Shown: in pieces, positions 1-11,500 of the stretch
Position numbering within the stretch: the stretch's first letter is position 1
Layout of the letters: each line of letters begins with the position of its first letter
Source: Phytophthora quininea
Taxonomy: Eukaryota; Oomycota; Peronosporomycetes; Peronosporales; Peronosporaceae
Reading direction: 5' to 3'
Length of the DNA: 64,000 bases
NCBI GenBank assembly: GCA_011947345.1
Contig: JAAVTG010000379.1
Span: 109,887-173,886 of the forward strand
Translations under genes and position numbers: made by a program
The notes under the pieces: model-generated
What the model was told of the DNA's origin: nothing
Database searches by the model: none
The model's input: the letters and a program-made list of their open reading frames with translations, nothing else

Positions 1-730
1 TCCCTCTGTAGCTCCTGCAGCTGTCTCTGCAGCGCCTCCTTCTCCTCTTCCAGCGTCCTCTTTAGCTGCTCCTGCTGCTGCTTTCTCTCACTCAACTTCC
101 TCTCCAACTCCTTTGTTTGCTCCGCTCCCTGCTGCATTTGCAGCCTCATCCTTCCACCTGCTTCATAGCTTCATCTAGTTCACTGGAACTAGCAGTAGCA
201 GCAGCCCCGTCCCCTAACAAATCCACCTCCTCGTACTTCTTCTCCATGGGCGACAGATTCAGCAAATCCGCCGTCTCCACCGAGCTCTTTTGCTGGCTTT
301 GAAGTGACACTAAGATCTGGTACCTGTCCTTCAGGGCGTTTGCGTCAATGGACGCGCCCTGCTCCTGCGTCTCCGTCTTCTGACAGGACGCCACGTCCAA
401 ACCCACCTCTGTCTCCAGGAAGCTCCGCAGCAGCGCCACGTCGGCGTCGCTGGTGGCGGCGGCTTTCAGTCTGCTCTGGGTCTTCTGGAACTGGCTCTTC
501 ATCAGCTTGTTCTGCCGCGTGAGCTTCATACTGAGCGCCAGCAGCTCCTCGTACGACATTTTGGACGTTTCCGAGCCGGCGGTGGCAGCGGAGGGCGCAG
601 CGGGGGCCTCGCCGTTCTCCAGCGCCGCGCTGGCTGCTGCCGCTCGCTGCTGCAGGAAGTGCAGCCCCTTGCTGAGCCCGCCGCGCCCCAGCTCGCGCAT
701 CTGCTCCAGCTTCTCCTTCTTCTTGAGCAT
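1..730 (-). CDS. Golgin-like coiled-coil protein, 3' part cut by window edge
   Basis: The ATG at 730 opens a protein rich in Ala, Gln, Glu and Lys. Residues about 60-95 (YEELLALSMKLTRQNKLMKS) resemble the N-terminal region of GRIP/GCC-type golgins, which tether vesicles at the trans-Golgi; that assignment rests on style and one motif and is tentative. The frame stops at 146-148, but a second minus frame overlapping it runs on to the window edge as unbroken E/Q/L/K-rich coiled coil (KELERKLSERKQQQEQLKR). The two belong together, so a one-base indel or a very short intron lies around 145-180. The GRIP domain, if present, would be outside the window. The gene is divergent from the channel gene, with ATGs 300 bp apart. 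Confidence 0.6.
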
Positions 731-1029
731 CGTGGTCGATGACGCCTGACTGTTGAAATGAGGGGAGTGGAAAATGAGACTGCCAGTATTGTAAAATGGG
801 TATTTTCGAGATGGCTACATTTTAATACAAGTTGAAGTTTTGTCGAAGGGAAACACAGCTTCTTGATCGCTGCGCTGCCCAATACATTTACCAGTCCTGG
901 AAATAGTCGCTGAGACGGCAGTCACCTCCTCATCTGCAAAATTAGCTGGTAGTGCTGCCATCCGTTTCAAGTAGCTCACGGCGATAACCTGGCTGCGTTG
1001 TCCTGGCCATCCTTCTGGGACCTGCCTTC
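731..1029. promoter_or_regulatory. Shared intergenic region between divergent genes
   Basis: About 300 bp separates the golgin-like ATG (minus) from the channel ATG (plus). No gene is visible in it. It must contain both promoters, but I see no perfect oomycete initiator. Confidence 0.35.
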
Positions 1030-2972
1030 ATGGCGGCTCGACAAAGCAAGGTCAGCTCGGCCGGGGCGGCGGCGGCCGTGACGGCGGCTGGCGCGGCTGC
1101 AGCGAGCCCGGCCAGTCCTGCCAAGTCTCCTCGTCTTGCCGCCGTCGTGCGCGGCGTCGCCCCGCGCAAGTCTGTCATGACAAGACTCACGCAGTTCAAC
1201 ATCTCCAAGCCCGTCTCGGTGGTGCCATTCGCTCCCGAGAGATTGAGCATCACACAGACACAAATGACGCCAGAGATGATGAAGGAGCTGGCCGAGAAGG
1301 GAGGCGTCAGTCGACGTGGAACGAGAGCTAGAAAAGAAGACTCGGTGGCCACTTTGTTCGCAGCTTTGAGGATGCGAAGAGTACTGCACCGCGTCCAGGC
1401 CGGACACGAATCCTCTGGTCCGAGGATTGTGGTGGACGAGACGCAGGCCAACCTGGAGCGGCACCTCAAAGTGCTGTCGAGGTACAAGATCCGCCAGATT
1501 GAGGCGGACGCGGACGAGAACGAGCAGCTCAAGAACTTGCCTCGGTTCATGGTTAATCCACACAGCACGCTCTACAAGATTTGGCAGCTGGTACGTTTTG
1601 GCTTGGTGTTGGTAAGGTAGGAATGCTAAGTGGTTTATTGCAGGTGACGCTTCTCATCATTATTTACCAAGGTCTGATGTTGCCGTTCGGCCTTGCCTTC
1701 GGCACGAGCGACACGTCCGTCATGGACATCCTCATGAGCGTCATCTTTGCCTTGGACATTGCCGTGGGGTTCAACACGCCCTTCGTCGAAGAGAACGAGG
1801 AGACCGTGTACATTACAGATCGATGCCAGATCGCCTCTAACTACTTGCGTGGATGGTGCGGCTCGTAACTGGCTGCATTGGAAGCTTTTACTTCTTGCAC
1901 TCATGTGTGTGCTCTGTTGTCTGCAGGTTCATGTTCGACTTGTTGGCTTGTTTGCCATTCGACTACGTGCTGTTGCTCATCAACAAGTCCAAGCGCAATC
2001 TCAACGTCCTGGGTCTACTCAAAGTGCTGCGAGTGCCGCGTTTGCTTCGTCTCGTTCGGTTGATGCGCGTGGCCAAAATCTTCAAACTGCGGCCGGAATT
2101 GCGGCGCTGGCTGCAGTACTCACGTCACGCCAACCTACTTCGTCTCCTGCGTTTGGTAGCGTCATTTTTGATCATCAACCACTACATCGCGTGCTTCTGG
2201 TTCGGCGTCATCATGTCCGACGTCACTCGAGCGATGGATCCGAGCAACGACCCGGCCCATTTGTACGTCGTCGCCTACTACGACACGTTCTGGTTGTCAT
2301 GGGGCAGAACATCACCTTGAATGAGGACGGCGAGTATCTCTTCTGTGTGATTGTCATGGTCATTGGGGCTGTGCTCATGGCCGTCGTGTTCGGAAACGTC
2401 GCCATCGTGATCGCCAACTACTACGAGTCGCAGAGCTCCCACCAGAAGAAAATGGAATGGCTCTTTGCCAGTATGAACCGCATGAAGTTGCCGTACGACT
2501 TGCAGAACCGAATCAACGGCTACTACCAGGCCATGTGGGAGCGTCACGGAACGCTCGACGGCGCCGTCACTGCGTTCATCCCCGAGTTGTCCCGTAATTT
2601 GGCCTATGAAGTGGAATTGTTTCTTCGCATGGACATGATCAACCGCGCGCCGATTTTCCAAAACTGCAGTGCGAAGGTCGTGCAGGAGCTGGTGATGGAG
2701 TTGGAGCTGCAGGTTTTCATGCCTGGCGACTACATTGTCGTCCGCGGTGAAGTGGGCAACGACATGTACTTTGTCCAGAACGGACTCTGCGAAGTGACCA
2801 AAGAGATTGAAGCACCCCGATAGCAACTCGACAGCCGTCGGTCCCTTATTCACCGCTATCCCATTCGTCCGAGACGAGAGAGAAGCAAGCTCGGGAAGCG
2901 CACGAGTCTCAGAAAGCGTTAGATTCCCAGAAGGCGCTACACAGCAGCAGAAAGCGCTACAACAGCAGCAGC

Positions 2973-3014
<42 letters not shown>

Positions 3015-4184
3015 GGAGGAAGTCTCCTCGAACAAGTAACGCGCCTACGCCACCGCCGAAGACCAAAGAGGTCGTACTCAAAGTTTTGGGTCAGGGGACT
3101 ACTTTGGCGAGATCGCGTTGCTCATGAATTGCAAACGCACTGCCAACGTCCGAGCGCAAGTCTTCTCCGAGCTCTGCACGCTGACCCGAGAGGTGTTTGA
3201 GAACATCTCGACGCGCTACCTGGAAGACCGCACCATCATCGAGAAGTTCATCATGGACAAGTACGACCCCAACATGTTGCAAGCGGCCTTGAAGCAGTCC
3301 CAAGAAGTCAGCATGCGCAGCGGTCCGACCGTCGCCGCCACAGCAGCAGCGAAGTTACGACCGTCTTCGCACCAAAGCCCATCAAGTTCTAACCAACGCT
3401 TGAGTTTTGGCGATGACTTGCGGGGAGAGACTGCGACGGCTCAGGTTACAGCTCTGCTCACCAAAGTTCTCAGTCGGATCGACCGACTCGAGGAGCAGCT
3501 CGGCAAAGAAGCGGAAGCGCGAAGAGAAAGCGAGTCAAAGCTGCGCATGAGTCTCAACGAAGCAGCGATCCGGTTCGCGACGAGTTCCATGTCCAACTCG
3601 GACTCGAAACACCCCGCAGCGTTGTCCCGACTCGCCGGCAAGATCATTGCGGATGAACCGGAGCGAGTTTCGATGCGCAATTTGTTGGCCGAGCAACTGG
3701 CAGCAGCATAGCTGACGAAAAGGATGCCACTGACCAACCAGCTCCAACGATCACGACCGAAAAAATCGCTCCTGCCGAAGTGGTGGCTTTCGATTCACCC
3801 GACGACACCAAAGTGCTTCGACCGCAGCCGACGATCCGAGCGCTAAAGAGCTGGCGCAATTTGAGGCGAGAGAGTCTGAGCTTAGCCACGAAGTTGCGCT
3901 CGAACGCGAAACCAGGTCAGCAAAGCTACACCCCTGGCATCGGGGTCGGAGTCGGATCCTCCGGTGTGGGGAGTTTTAAGAGACAAGGGTCAATTTCTAG
4001 ACACGCAAGTGCTCGGAGCATGCCTCGAGGCAGCGATCGGATTCAGATGGACCCGAACCTCGTCCAACCTGAGCCAGAACTCCGAGGCTTTCGTAGAGAC
4101 AGTGATGAGGAGGATCAATTCCCTTCCGGTCTCCTAGACGACCTGGCTGGGTCGCTCGACCCAAAGGGGCAGGAAATGAAATAA
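1030..4184 (+). CDS. Voltage-gated ion channel with cyclic-nucleotide-binding domain (four apparent frameshifts)
   Basis: This is a six-transmembrane CNG/EAG-like channel of the voltage-gated ion channel superfamily. Exons run 1030-1590, 1644-1855 and 1927-4184; the introns (53 and 71 bp) are GT-AG, and the second restores a typical YLRGWF-DLL junction. S4 is arginine rich (LLRLVRLMRVAKIFKL). The pore-S6 segment is near 2260-2420, followed by a C-linker. The cNMP-binding domain (about 2640-3260) is split by a low-complexity, Q-rich insert; its phosphate cassette reads YFGEIALLMN and lacks no obvious core. The tail to 4184 is Ser/Gln rich. Frame changes are needed near 2290, 2817 (one extra C in CCCC), 3090 (one missing G) and 3708 (one missing base). 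With these the spliced length is an exact multiple of three, about 1,010 residues, so assembly indels are likelier than a pseudogene. The pore lacks a GYG signature. Confidence 0.8.
2961..3011 (+). repeat. CAA/CAG microsatellite inside the channel gene
   Basis: A CAACAG-type run of about 50 bp sits in the insert that splits the cNMP-binding domain. It encodes poly-Gln in one frame and Thr-Ala repeats in another, so the true frame over this stretch is uncertain. Confidence 0.85.
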
Positions 4185-4379
4185 TACTGCGAGGGTCCTC
4201 ACATTGTGGGCCCAACTCCAAAACGCTTGGCCGTGTAAACAGATTGACCATCGTTGTATCGGTCTCGATGGGATGGTCATAAGTTAAAAGTATTTTTGAG
4301 GAATGCACAGCGAGACAGCAGATTTAGCCACGATAAGACCCACCCCGCTGCAATTAGCACACCACGCAACACGCTCCAA

Positions 4380-4393
4380 GCTCATTCTCCTTT
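4380..4393 (+). promoter_or_regulatory. Oomycete initiator-like element upstream of the PH-domain gene
   Basis: GCTCATTCTCC followed by TTTAG starts 63 bp before the ATG at 4443. It matches the first part of the oomycete initiator consensus GCTCATTYYNCAWTTT. The rest of 4185-4442 shows nothing coding that I can support. Confidence 0.5.
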
Positions 4394-4442
4394 AGTCTCG
4401 AGACTGCAGCAAACCGACCATCGGTATCTCTTATTTTTCGTC

Positions 4443-5393
4443 ATGCCCATCGATTTGTCCATGCAGCCGACGCCGCCCATTCCGCCCGAGATCGAAGGCT
4501 ACCTCAAGAAGCTTAAGCGCAAGACCAGAAGCCTCAGCGGCAACTGGAACAAACGCTGGTTCTTCGTCGATCCGAGACGACGCGAGTTCGGCTACGCCGA
4601 CAATAAAAACTCCAGCACTGCAAGAAGTGAGATCCCACATCTTTTCAAGTTTTGTCAACAAGTCCTCACCAATTATATGTTTGTCTGTAGGCTCCATCTT
4701 CCTGGACGATATCACCGCCGTGGTGCAGTTTGACGACACGCATTTCCAAGTCGAAAGTCGGACTCGAAACTTCTTCCTCTGCGGAGAGAGCAAAGCCAGC
4801 ACCTCGTGCTGGGTGACGAGTCTAGAGGGCTACCGCAAAAGCTGGTCGAGTACGAGAAGGACAAAATCGCCTACGCAGCGGCCACGGCCTCGTTGACTTC
4901 CGCTGCCAAACCAGTGCAACAGAACTCTCTTCTAGCAGAAGCGAAGCAAACGCAAGGGTCCAGCAGCAAGAAGAATTCGAGTCGAGGCAGTACAGACGCT
5001 AAGAGCTCCGAAGACCGGCAGTCGTCGTCGTCCTCGTCCGTGAGTTCGACAGCATCGTCGTCGTCTCGGTCAAAGCGAGAGAGTGGCAAGTACGACTACC
5101 CAGCAGAACGACAGCCACCCAGAAGCGAACAGAGATCGCCATCACCGTTCGCTAAAGACGTCAACCGTCGGGACAAACAGCGATCGCAGGCTGCACCGTC
5201 CAAGGATGATCGAAGGAATGGCGATCGCAACCGAGATCGGGAACGGGGGCGAGACCGGGACAGAGAGCGCAAATTTGAACGCGAGCAAGAGCGAGAGCCG
5301 AGCTCGGATCGAGACCGCAGTCGCGAACGGGCTAGTACTCGAGCTCCGAGCGGACGAGGCTCGGTCATGCAGGCCTGGGTGAACGACTTTTGA
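4443..5393 (+). CDS. PH-domain protein with Arg/Ser/Asp-rich tail
   Basis: The start at 4443 gives MPIDLSMQPTPPIPPEIEGY, entering directly into a pleckstrin-homology fold (EGYLKKLKRK..., NKRWFFVD). A 64-bp GT-AG intron (4627-4690) interrupts it, and the PH domain ends near FFLCGESKASTSCW. After one frame change near 4840, explained by one missing A in an AAAA run (YRKKLVEYEKDK), the protein continues as a low-complexity tail rich in S, R, D and E with RD/RE repeats, and ends in VMQAWVNDF at 5393. With that base restored the spliced length is a multiple of three (about 295 aa). PH domains usually bind phosphoinositides or partners; the RD/RE-rich tail resembles RNA-processing proteins, but the function is unknown. 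It is convergent with the GAF gene, whose stop lies 166 bp away. Confidence 0.75.
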
Positions 5394-5559
5394 CTTTCTG
5401 CAAATATACAGCCATTTCACTCCTGTTCCTCTTCGTCTTCCTCTTCCTCTGTAATTGCCAGTTGAACGGTGTTTGCTTTTCCTGCACGCATCGCTCGCCA
5501 CCGCTTGAGAATTGCCGAGCGAGCGGATTGCTGAATGACCCACTGCCAGTCTTTTCGAG

Positions 5560-8500
5560 TCATGACCCCGCAGACTTTTGGCGCCCGTTTTGCAGTTGCG
5601 GAAATTCGTATGTGAACCAGCGCATGAACTCGTCCAAGGAGATGCCGCCGGAGCCGTCACTGTCCATCATGGCCACCACGTCGGCGATTTCTTCTTCACT
5701 CAGCGGAACGTGCAGTCGAGTGATCAATCCAGTAGTGCGTTCTCGAGAGAGTTCACCACGTCCGACATCGTCCAAAAGCTCAAACAGATCGCCCACATCT
5801 TCACGCAGAGCTTCCTCTCGAGACAGTTTAGACCGCTCCTTTTCGAGCTCCTTGCGATGTCGCCACATCAACTCTTCTTCTCGCTTGATCTGCTCGCGAC
5901 CGAGTTTGCTGGACAAGTACTCGTCGAACGTCCCGAATGCTGCCATGTCCATCTGCCACACGCTTGGCTCGACAATACTATCCTGAGCAATCGATGACTT
6001 CCCATGCGTTTGAGAAGCAGCGAACAGTTCCGTTGTAAGTCGTCGTGGTCGAGAGCCTTTGGCTCGCTGGCGCCTCCGACGATACGCTCGCTGCAGTGTA
6101 ACAGCAGCTCGATTCCACGTCATGAACAACAGTTGACGGCGTGCCAAATGCTGACGATAAGCGCACTGGATGGCCAACGCGGCTTTGAACTCACGTCTAC
6201 GCTGTGTGAGCTCAATCTTGGCCAATTTCTGGCGGACAAAGCACTGCAGCTTGATGGCCGGCGCCTCATAGTTTTGTCTTCGTTCTCGCACAAGTTCTGC
6301 TTCCAGGTGTTTAAGATATCGAACCACTGCTGACTGAACCAGGATCAAGTCCAACACGGCGTGAAGAGCTTGTGTAGATTTCTCAGTCACTGAACCAGCA
6401 CCTTCATCTTTTGGTCCTAAGATGTGAATGACATCGTTAAAACTTCTGAGTAGAGTTCGACCGCGCGCTAATGCTCCCCAGTGTTTCTTGTCGGTTGGAT
6501 CGATCTGAATCAACATTCGCCCCGCTTGTCGCCGCAAGAACTCCTTCATCAAAGTGGTTTGGTCCATCGCAATAACTGCTTCACGTTTGTTGCCACAGAT
6601 GACCATCGTCACTCGTAGTAAAGCCATAACTGCAGTTGTTGCCGAGGATTCCTCGCCTTTTCCAAAGAGCGAACTAAACTCGACATACTTTGACTCTCCT
6701 CTGGCTGTAGATTGTTCTCCAGTGAGGAGCTGCCGCATCGCAGAGCCAAATAAACCTTCGACCTGTTCGTAATTTTCTCGTGCTTGCTTTAACATCGACA
6801 AGAGTAGGAATCCTCCTCCGCCCAGGTCATCGTACATGAAAGAATGTGTACCATCCGAACAAAATCGCTTGGCGTTAATCTCTTCGTCACCTTTAGGAGT
6901 CTGCGCGAAGAACTCTTTGGCAATCGCATCCGCACGTGATTTCATCAATCGGGTGACACTCTCCATCGCAGCAGCTGCAACTACTGGTTGTTTCTCGGCC
7001 GTCAGGAGGATGACGTCGCTCCGTCCTTGGTAGTCCAAAGCTCGAACAAATACGTTCAACGTCACTTCTTGTTGTTGTTGATGAGTTCTCGAGGGTGAGA
7101 GTGCTTCCAACGCAGGAGCCGACTTCAGGAGCTGTTCTTGTTGTTTGGCTCTCTCCTTTTCCTCCTCTTGCCTTTTCTTCTTCCCGTAGCGGAATAACGA
7201 TCGACCTCCAAAGAGACCACGTTTGGTCGGTTTGGCTACAAATGTTGATTTTCTAGTAGCGTCCTTGACTGGTGGTGTTGGCACAGCCTTCTTGGTCACG
7301 AGGATCGATAGAGGCGCATTTGATGCCTGGAACTGTTGGACCTTTCGTTCGAGCTTCCCTCGAAGCGTTCGACCCGGTGGGTATTTGCCTGGCTGCTGGC
7401 TAAAGAGAACAACAGCTTTCGTGTCGCCAAAATCTGTACCAGCAGACTGATACTCTGACAGTCGTGCTACAACTCCATTTTTGCGTCGAGATACTCCTGC
7501 GAAGTTCTGCACCAAACGTTTCCAATACACACGCACGAAAGACGTGTACGAATGCATCGGCAGCAACAGCAGCAGAAGCGAAGAAGTACTGGCGCTGATA
7601 GTTGGAGAAGAAGGCAGGATTAGTGCCAAGGTCTCTTCCCATTCGAGTTCGACGTCCCATTCTCGACACCCCTCGGCTTTCATTTGTCTTCGCATCGTGG
7701 CTGAATACACACAGCGCTAACTTGGCGTCTCCACCTCGAGACGAGTCCAACAGCGTAGTCAGACAGCCACTAGTAAAAGCGCCGTGCTTTTCCACTCCCT
7801 GAGCTGGCTGCATCCGAGACCGACTTTCATCCAGAGTTCGAGGCAAGTTGGTCATGGGGAGGAACATGTTCGTCTCGCTGTGGATTTCGTGGACGATCAA
7901 GTCCCGTTGGCAGCCATTAACGGAGCAATAGTGTTCGGGTATCGTCGTTATTTGGCGCTTCGTGCTAGCTCCCTGCCATGCTTCAAGGCGAAATGCACTC
8001 GTAAAATCGGCGCCGAGGGTCACGATCTGCTGCGAATGCAAGTGCACGAGATCTCGACGTAAAACATCGAGAATTATCGAGTAGTAGAGTCTCAGGTCAG
8101 CGTGTGGGCGCAACGTGAGCTGTCGAATCTGATCGTAGCTGGCTCGGTGGCGTGTCGACAGAATCGCTTCTTGGAGTCGCGATGCACTCGCTTTGAGGAA
8201 AGCCAAAACATCAGACTCCACCGTGACGCGAGTTGTCGGCACGAAGGCTTCCTCGCCTAAACTATCGGCGCATAGCACATGGTTATCCCCCATTGGAATC
8301 GCAATGAACACTCGCTGTGCAGGCTTCGTCGTGAAAGATCGAACTGGGAAACTCTCATGCGTTAAAACAACTACGGAAAGTTGTTGATTCTGCAGACTTT
8401 GCGCCACCGTCAAGGACAAATTGCTGGGACTTTCAAGGTCCACCGTCACGTCCTTCATGAGACTCCACCTCGACGCAGCAACGTATCGCAATTGAAGATG

Positions 8501-11500
8501 GCAGGGACTGCTGTTGGTTCGGTCAGTGAGTTCTCGCTCACCGAGGTAAACGTCGCAGTGACTTGGACTCATACCTTCAGCTATGACTTCAAGTGCGTTC
8601 GGGAGAACCGTCGAGTACATTTCTTGCACCGCATCAGCAGACGATAATGCGTCCAACGAAGAACATAATTTGACGACTTCCTGGGTTGCTGCTCGGCGTG
8701 TTACGATTACCTGCACTCGAGTATTCACCAAGTCGATCAAAGCGTTAATTCCCGGCAGGATGGAAGTCAAAAAGTCTTCATCGTAGGTCCACGTGGCGCC
8801 TTTTACCCGTTGCAGCAGTATCGTTGTCGTCTTCAACACAGCTCCATCGCTTTCCACGTCCCGCGTTGGTGTACAATGCACGATCAACGTTTCAGGGCTG
8901 CCTCGAAGCTGATGCACCGACGGTAGCTTGGGCTCAATACTGTTGGCATCTTCTGATTGATTTCGCCGCTGGTATCGTTCTTCAAGACTCTGCAAAAGAA
9001 GTTGGTCCTTCTCGTTTTGATCATCCTCCGCCTTGTCAACTTCCACTGTCCTCTGCATGGAAACTAGCACGGCTTTCTGCCACCTTCCTGTCAAATCATC
9101 CCGTTGACACTGGAAAGCTTGAGCTTCGAAAACGGCAAGCAGGTTGTGTGAGATCACCTTTAAAATCTCTTTAAACAGCGTCTCGAAGGTTGTCTGATTA
9201 CCCTGAAACAATGTCGGAAGAATTTTCTTCGCTTCGTTTGCTGCAATTGTGCGAAGGTTATCGCCAACGTAGTTCGCTACCCGCTCGATAAACCCCACGA
9301 CGCCGTCTTCAGGAAACGACGGAGAGAAAACCCCACCAGCAGCTCCAGGAAATGAATCGACCGACAAAACTCCGACGAAAGGGATTGGAGCACACACGAA
9401 CGGTCCGTAAGGGGATTTTCCACTTCCAAAGTGCTTTAGTTTTGGTTCGATTCCATTGTCCTGAGCCTCGTACTGCTGTTGCTTAAAGTATTGCGTGAGC
9501 TGTGGGATTACAACTGTCCTCTGCTTGGCAAACACACCAAACGAGAGGCTCTGGATTGTGTTAACCACATTGTTCTCCATCTGACTTTGTTTTGACGCGA
9601 CCACAAAGCGAATTCGCTCGCAGAGAGGTTCGACTAGACCGATGTATGCACACGCTCCATTCAGCGCGGTCTCGATCTGCTGGATGGCTAAGTGCGGCAA
9701 GTAGAGCGATTTCGCCGTCGCTGGACTTAATGAAGGTTTGAAATTCTCACAGGCAGTTACCACGCGAACTAATGCGGCCTCACGGAGCTGCTGACGATGC
9801 TGGCAACTTCGTTCTCGAATGACAGTAAGAACCTCCGCGAAACTTTGCCCAATTTTACGAAGGAAGTCGACAACGCCCAGTTCAGGCTGAGACTCCCCGA
9901 TTCCGATTCGTACTTCTCCATGTTATTGATCGTCAAGACACCGAGATTTCCCAGCGGAACCACCACAAACGGCCATTTGCGTTCTTCAAACGACTCGGTC
10001 GTGAAAAAGCGGAGTCTTCTTGCCATTGATGTTGGTTCGTCGTCGTCAGCATTTTGTCTAGCAACGACGATCGGTATCTGCTTTTCCATCGCCATGATAC
10101 TGACTCCAGCTCCGTGCTTGAGCTTCTTGCCCACCATAACACTTGTCTTTGACGCGCTTGTATATCGTATCAACCTCATCGCTGGTTCCCACAGTCCAAA
10201 GTAGACATGAGGTGATTGTAAAGTATGTTCAATCAAGACAATCGTTTCGTACTGCATCTTCAATAGACTTTCCACTTCTTGCTCCTGCACAGGAGATAAC
10301 TGGTGCAGGATGTGCTTGAAGGAGTCATCGTCGTCTTGGCCAGTTCTGTCAAGTCTTGTGTTAGCGTCTTCTGGCACATTGTACGGAATACTTCGAGCGT
10401 GCACTCTTTCGCGAGATCGTCGAATTCGGTCATGAAGTTTCGCCATGTACTTTGATGTGATATCTGCAACTCGTTGGATGTAGATTTGATCGCAAACAGC
10501 ATGAAATTGCGGTGTGACGGAGACTGTGAGGAACGCCTTGGAGGAGGATCTCGTCATGGCTGGGACGTCCGAGTACAAGTTGGCAGCAGAACCGAGGAAC
10601 AATTTCATCGCATGTGCCACATATCGACTATTCTCGAGTCGATTGTCCTCACCAGCTCTTCTCGGTGAAGAGTCTTGGCCATCTTCTCGTAGTAAGAAGT
10701 ATTTGTTGGCGATCTCACGTTCTAGCAGCTTCAGCCTCTCAGCTTCTACGGCAGCTTTGCGGACTTCATTGGCTTGTGTTGATTCTCTTTCAGCCGATAA
10801 CTGCTGATATTTTTCGGCGGCGTTTTGGTTGTCTAGTTCATCCTCTCGGATGGCGGCAAGCAAGTTGATGACGCTATTGGCCACCTGCTTATCTCCAGGC
10901 TGCATGTTCCTCAAGTTGTCCAGTATCGTATCTGTACACAGTTCCTTCCATCTGAAAGCCATCGGTTGCACGACATTAAACAACCACGACCGCGCTTGCT
11001 CTCTTTCGGCTTCTGAGAAATCGTACACTAGCGTTGTCTTCCCACGAACACCGTCCACTTCCACGACCCGAACTTTCCAAGCTCCGATCATCACATCTTT
11101 TAGCGACCGGCAGGCGTAGAACAAAAGTTGCTGAGGAGAGCGCAAAGGCTTTTGACAAGCGATTTGGATTTCATGCAGAGCGTATGACCGACGCTTAGCG
11201 TAGATCGCACTCGCGAGCATTTTAGCGAGAGAGACGAGGAAGTCCAACACGCCAGCTTCCGGATGTACTTCATCGTCTCGTCCTTTTGGTACCTTCTGAA
11301 AGTTGTCGACGCTTAGCGCTCCAATGACACAGTCCTCATGAACCAGCGGGATGAAGATGAACGGAAACATTTCATCTTTAAGTGCTTGTTGGATGCGTAA
11401 GGTGTCGCCAATTCGCTGCAATCGAGACCGGAATTCTGACGTCGTCCCCACCACCAGAGGCTGCTTTGTTTCCAAACATTTGAACGAAACACCTTGGCCT

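Noticed and set aside
2278..3081. 267-aa minus-strand frame opposite the channel
   Set aside because: It is antisense to conserved cNMP-binding coding sequence; the Ala-Val run is the complement of the CAG/CAA repeat.
5096..5368. Arg/Ser-rich minus-strand frame opposite the PH-protein tail
   Set aside because: It is the complement of the RD/RE-rich coding repeats.
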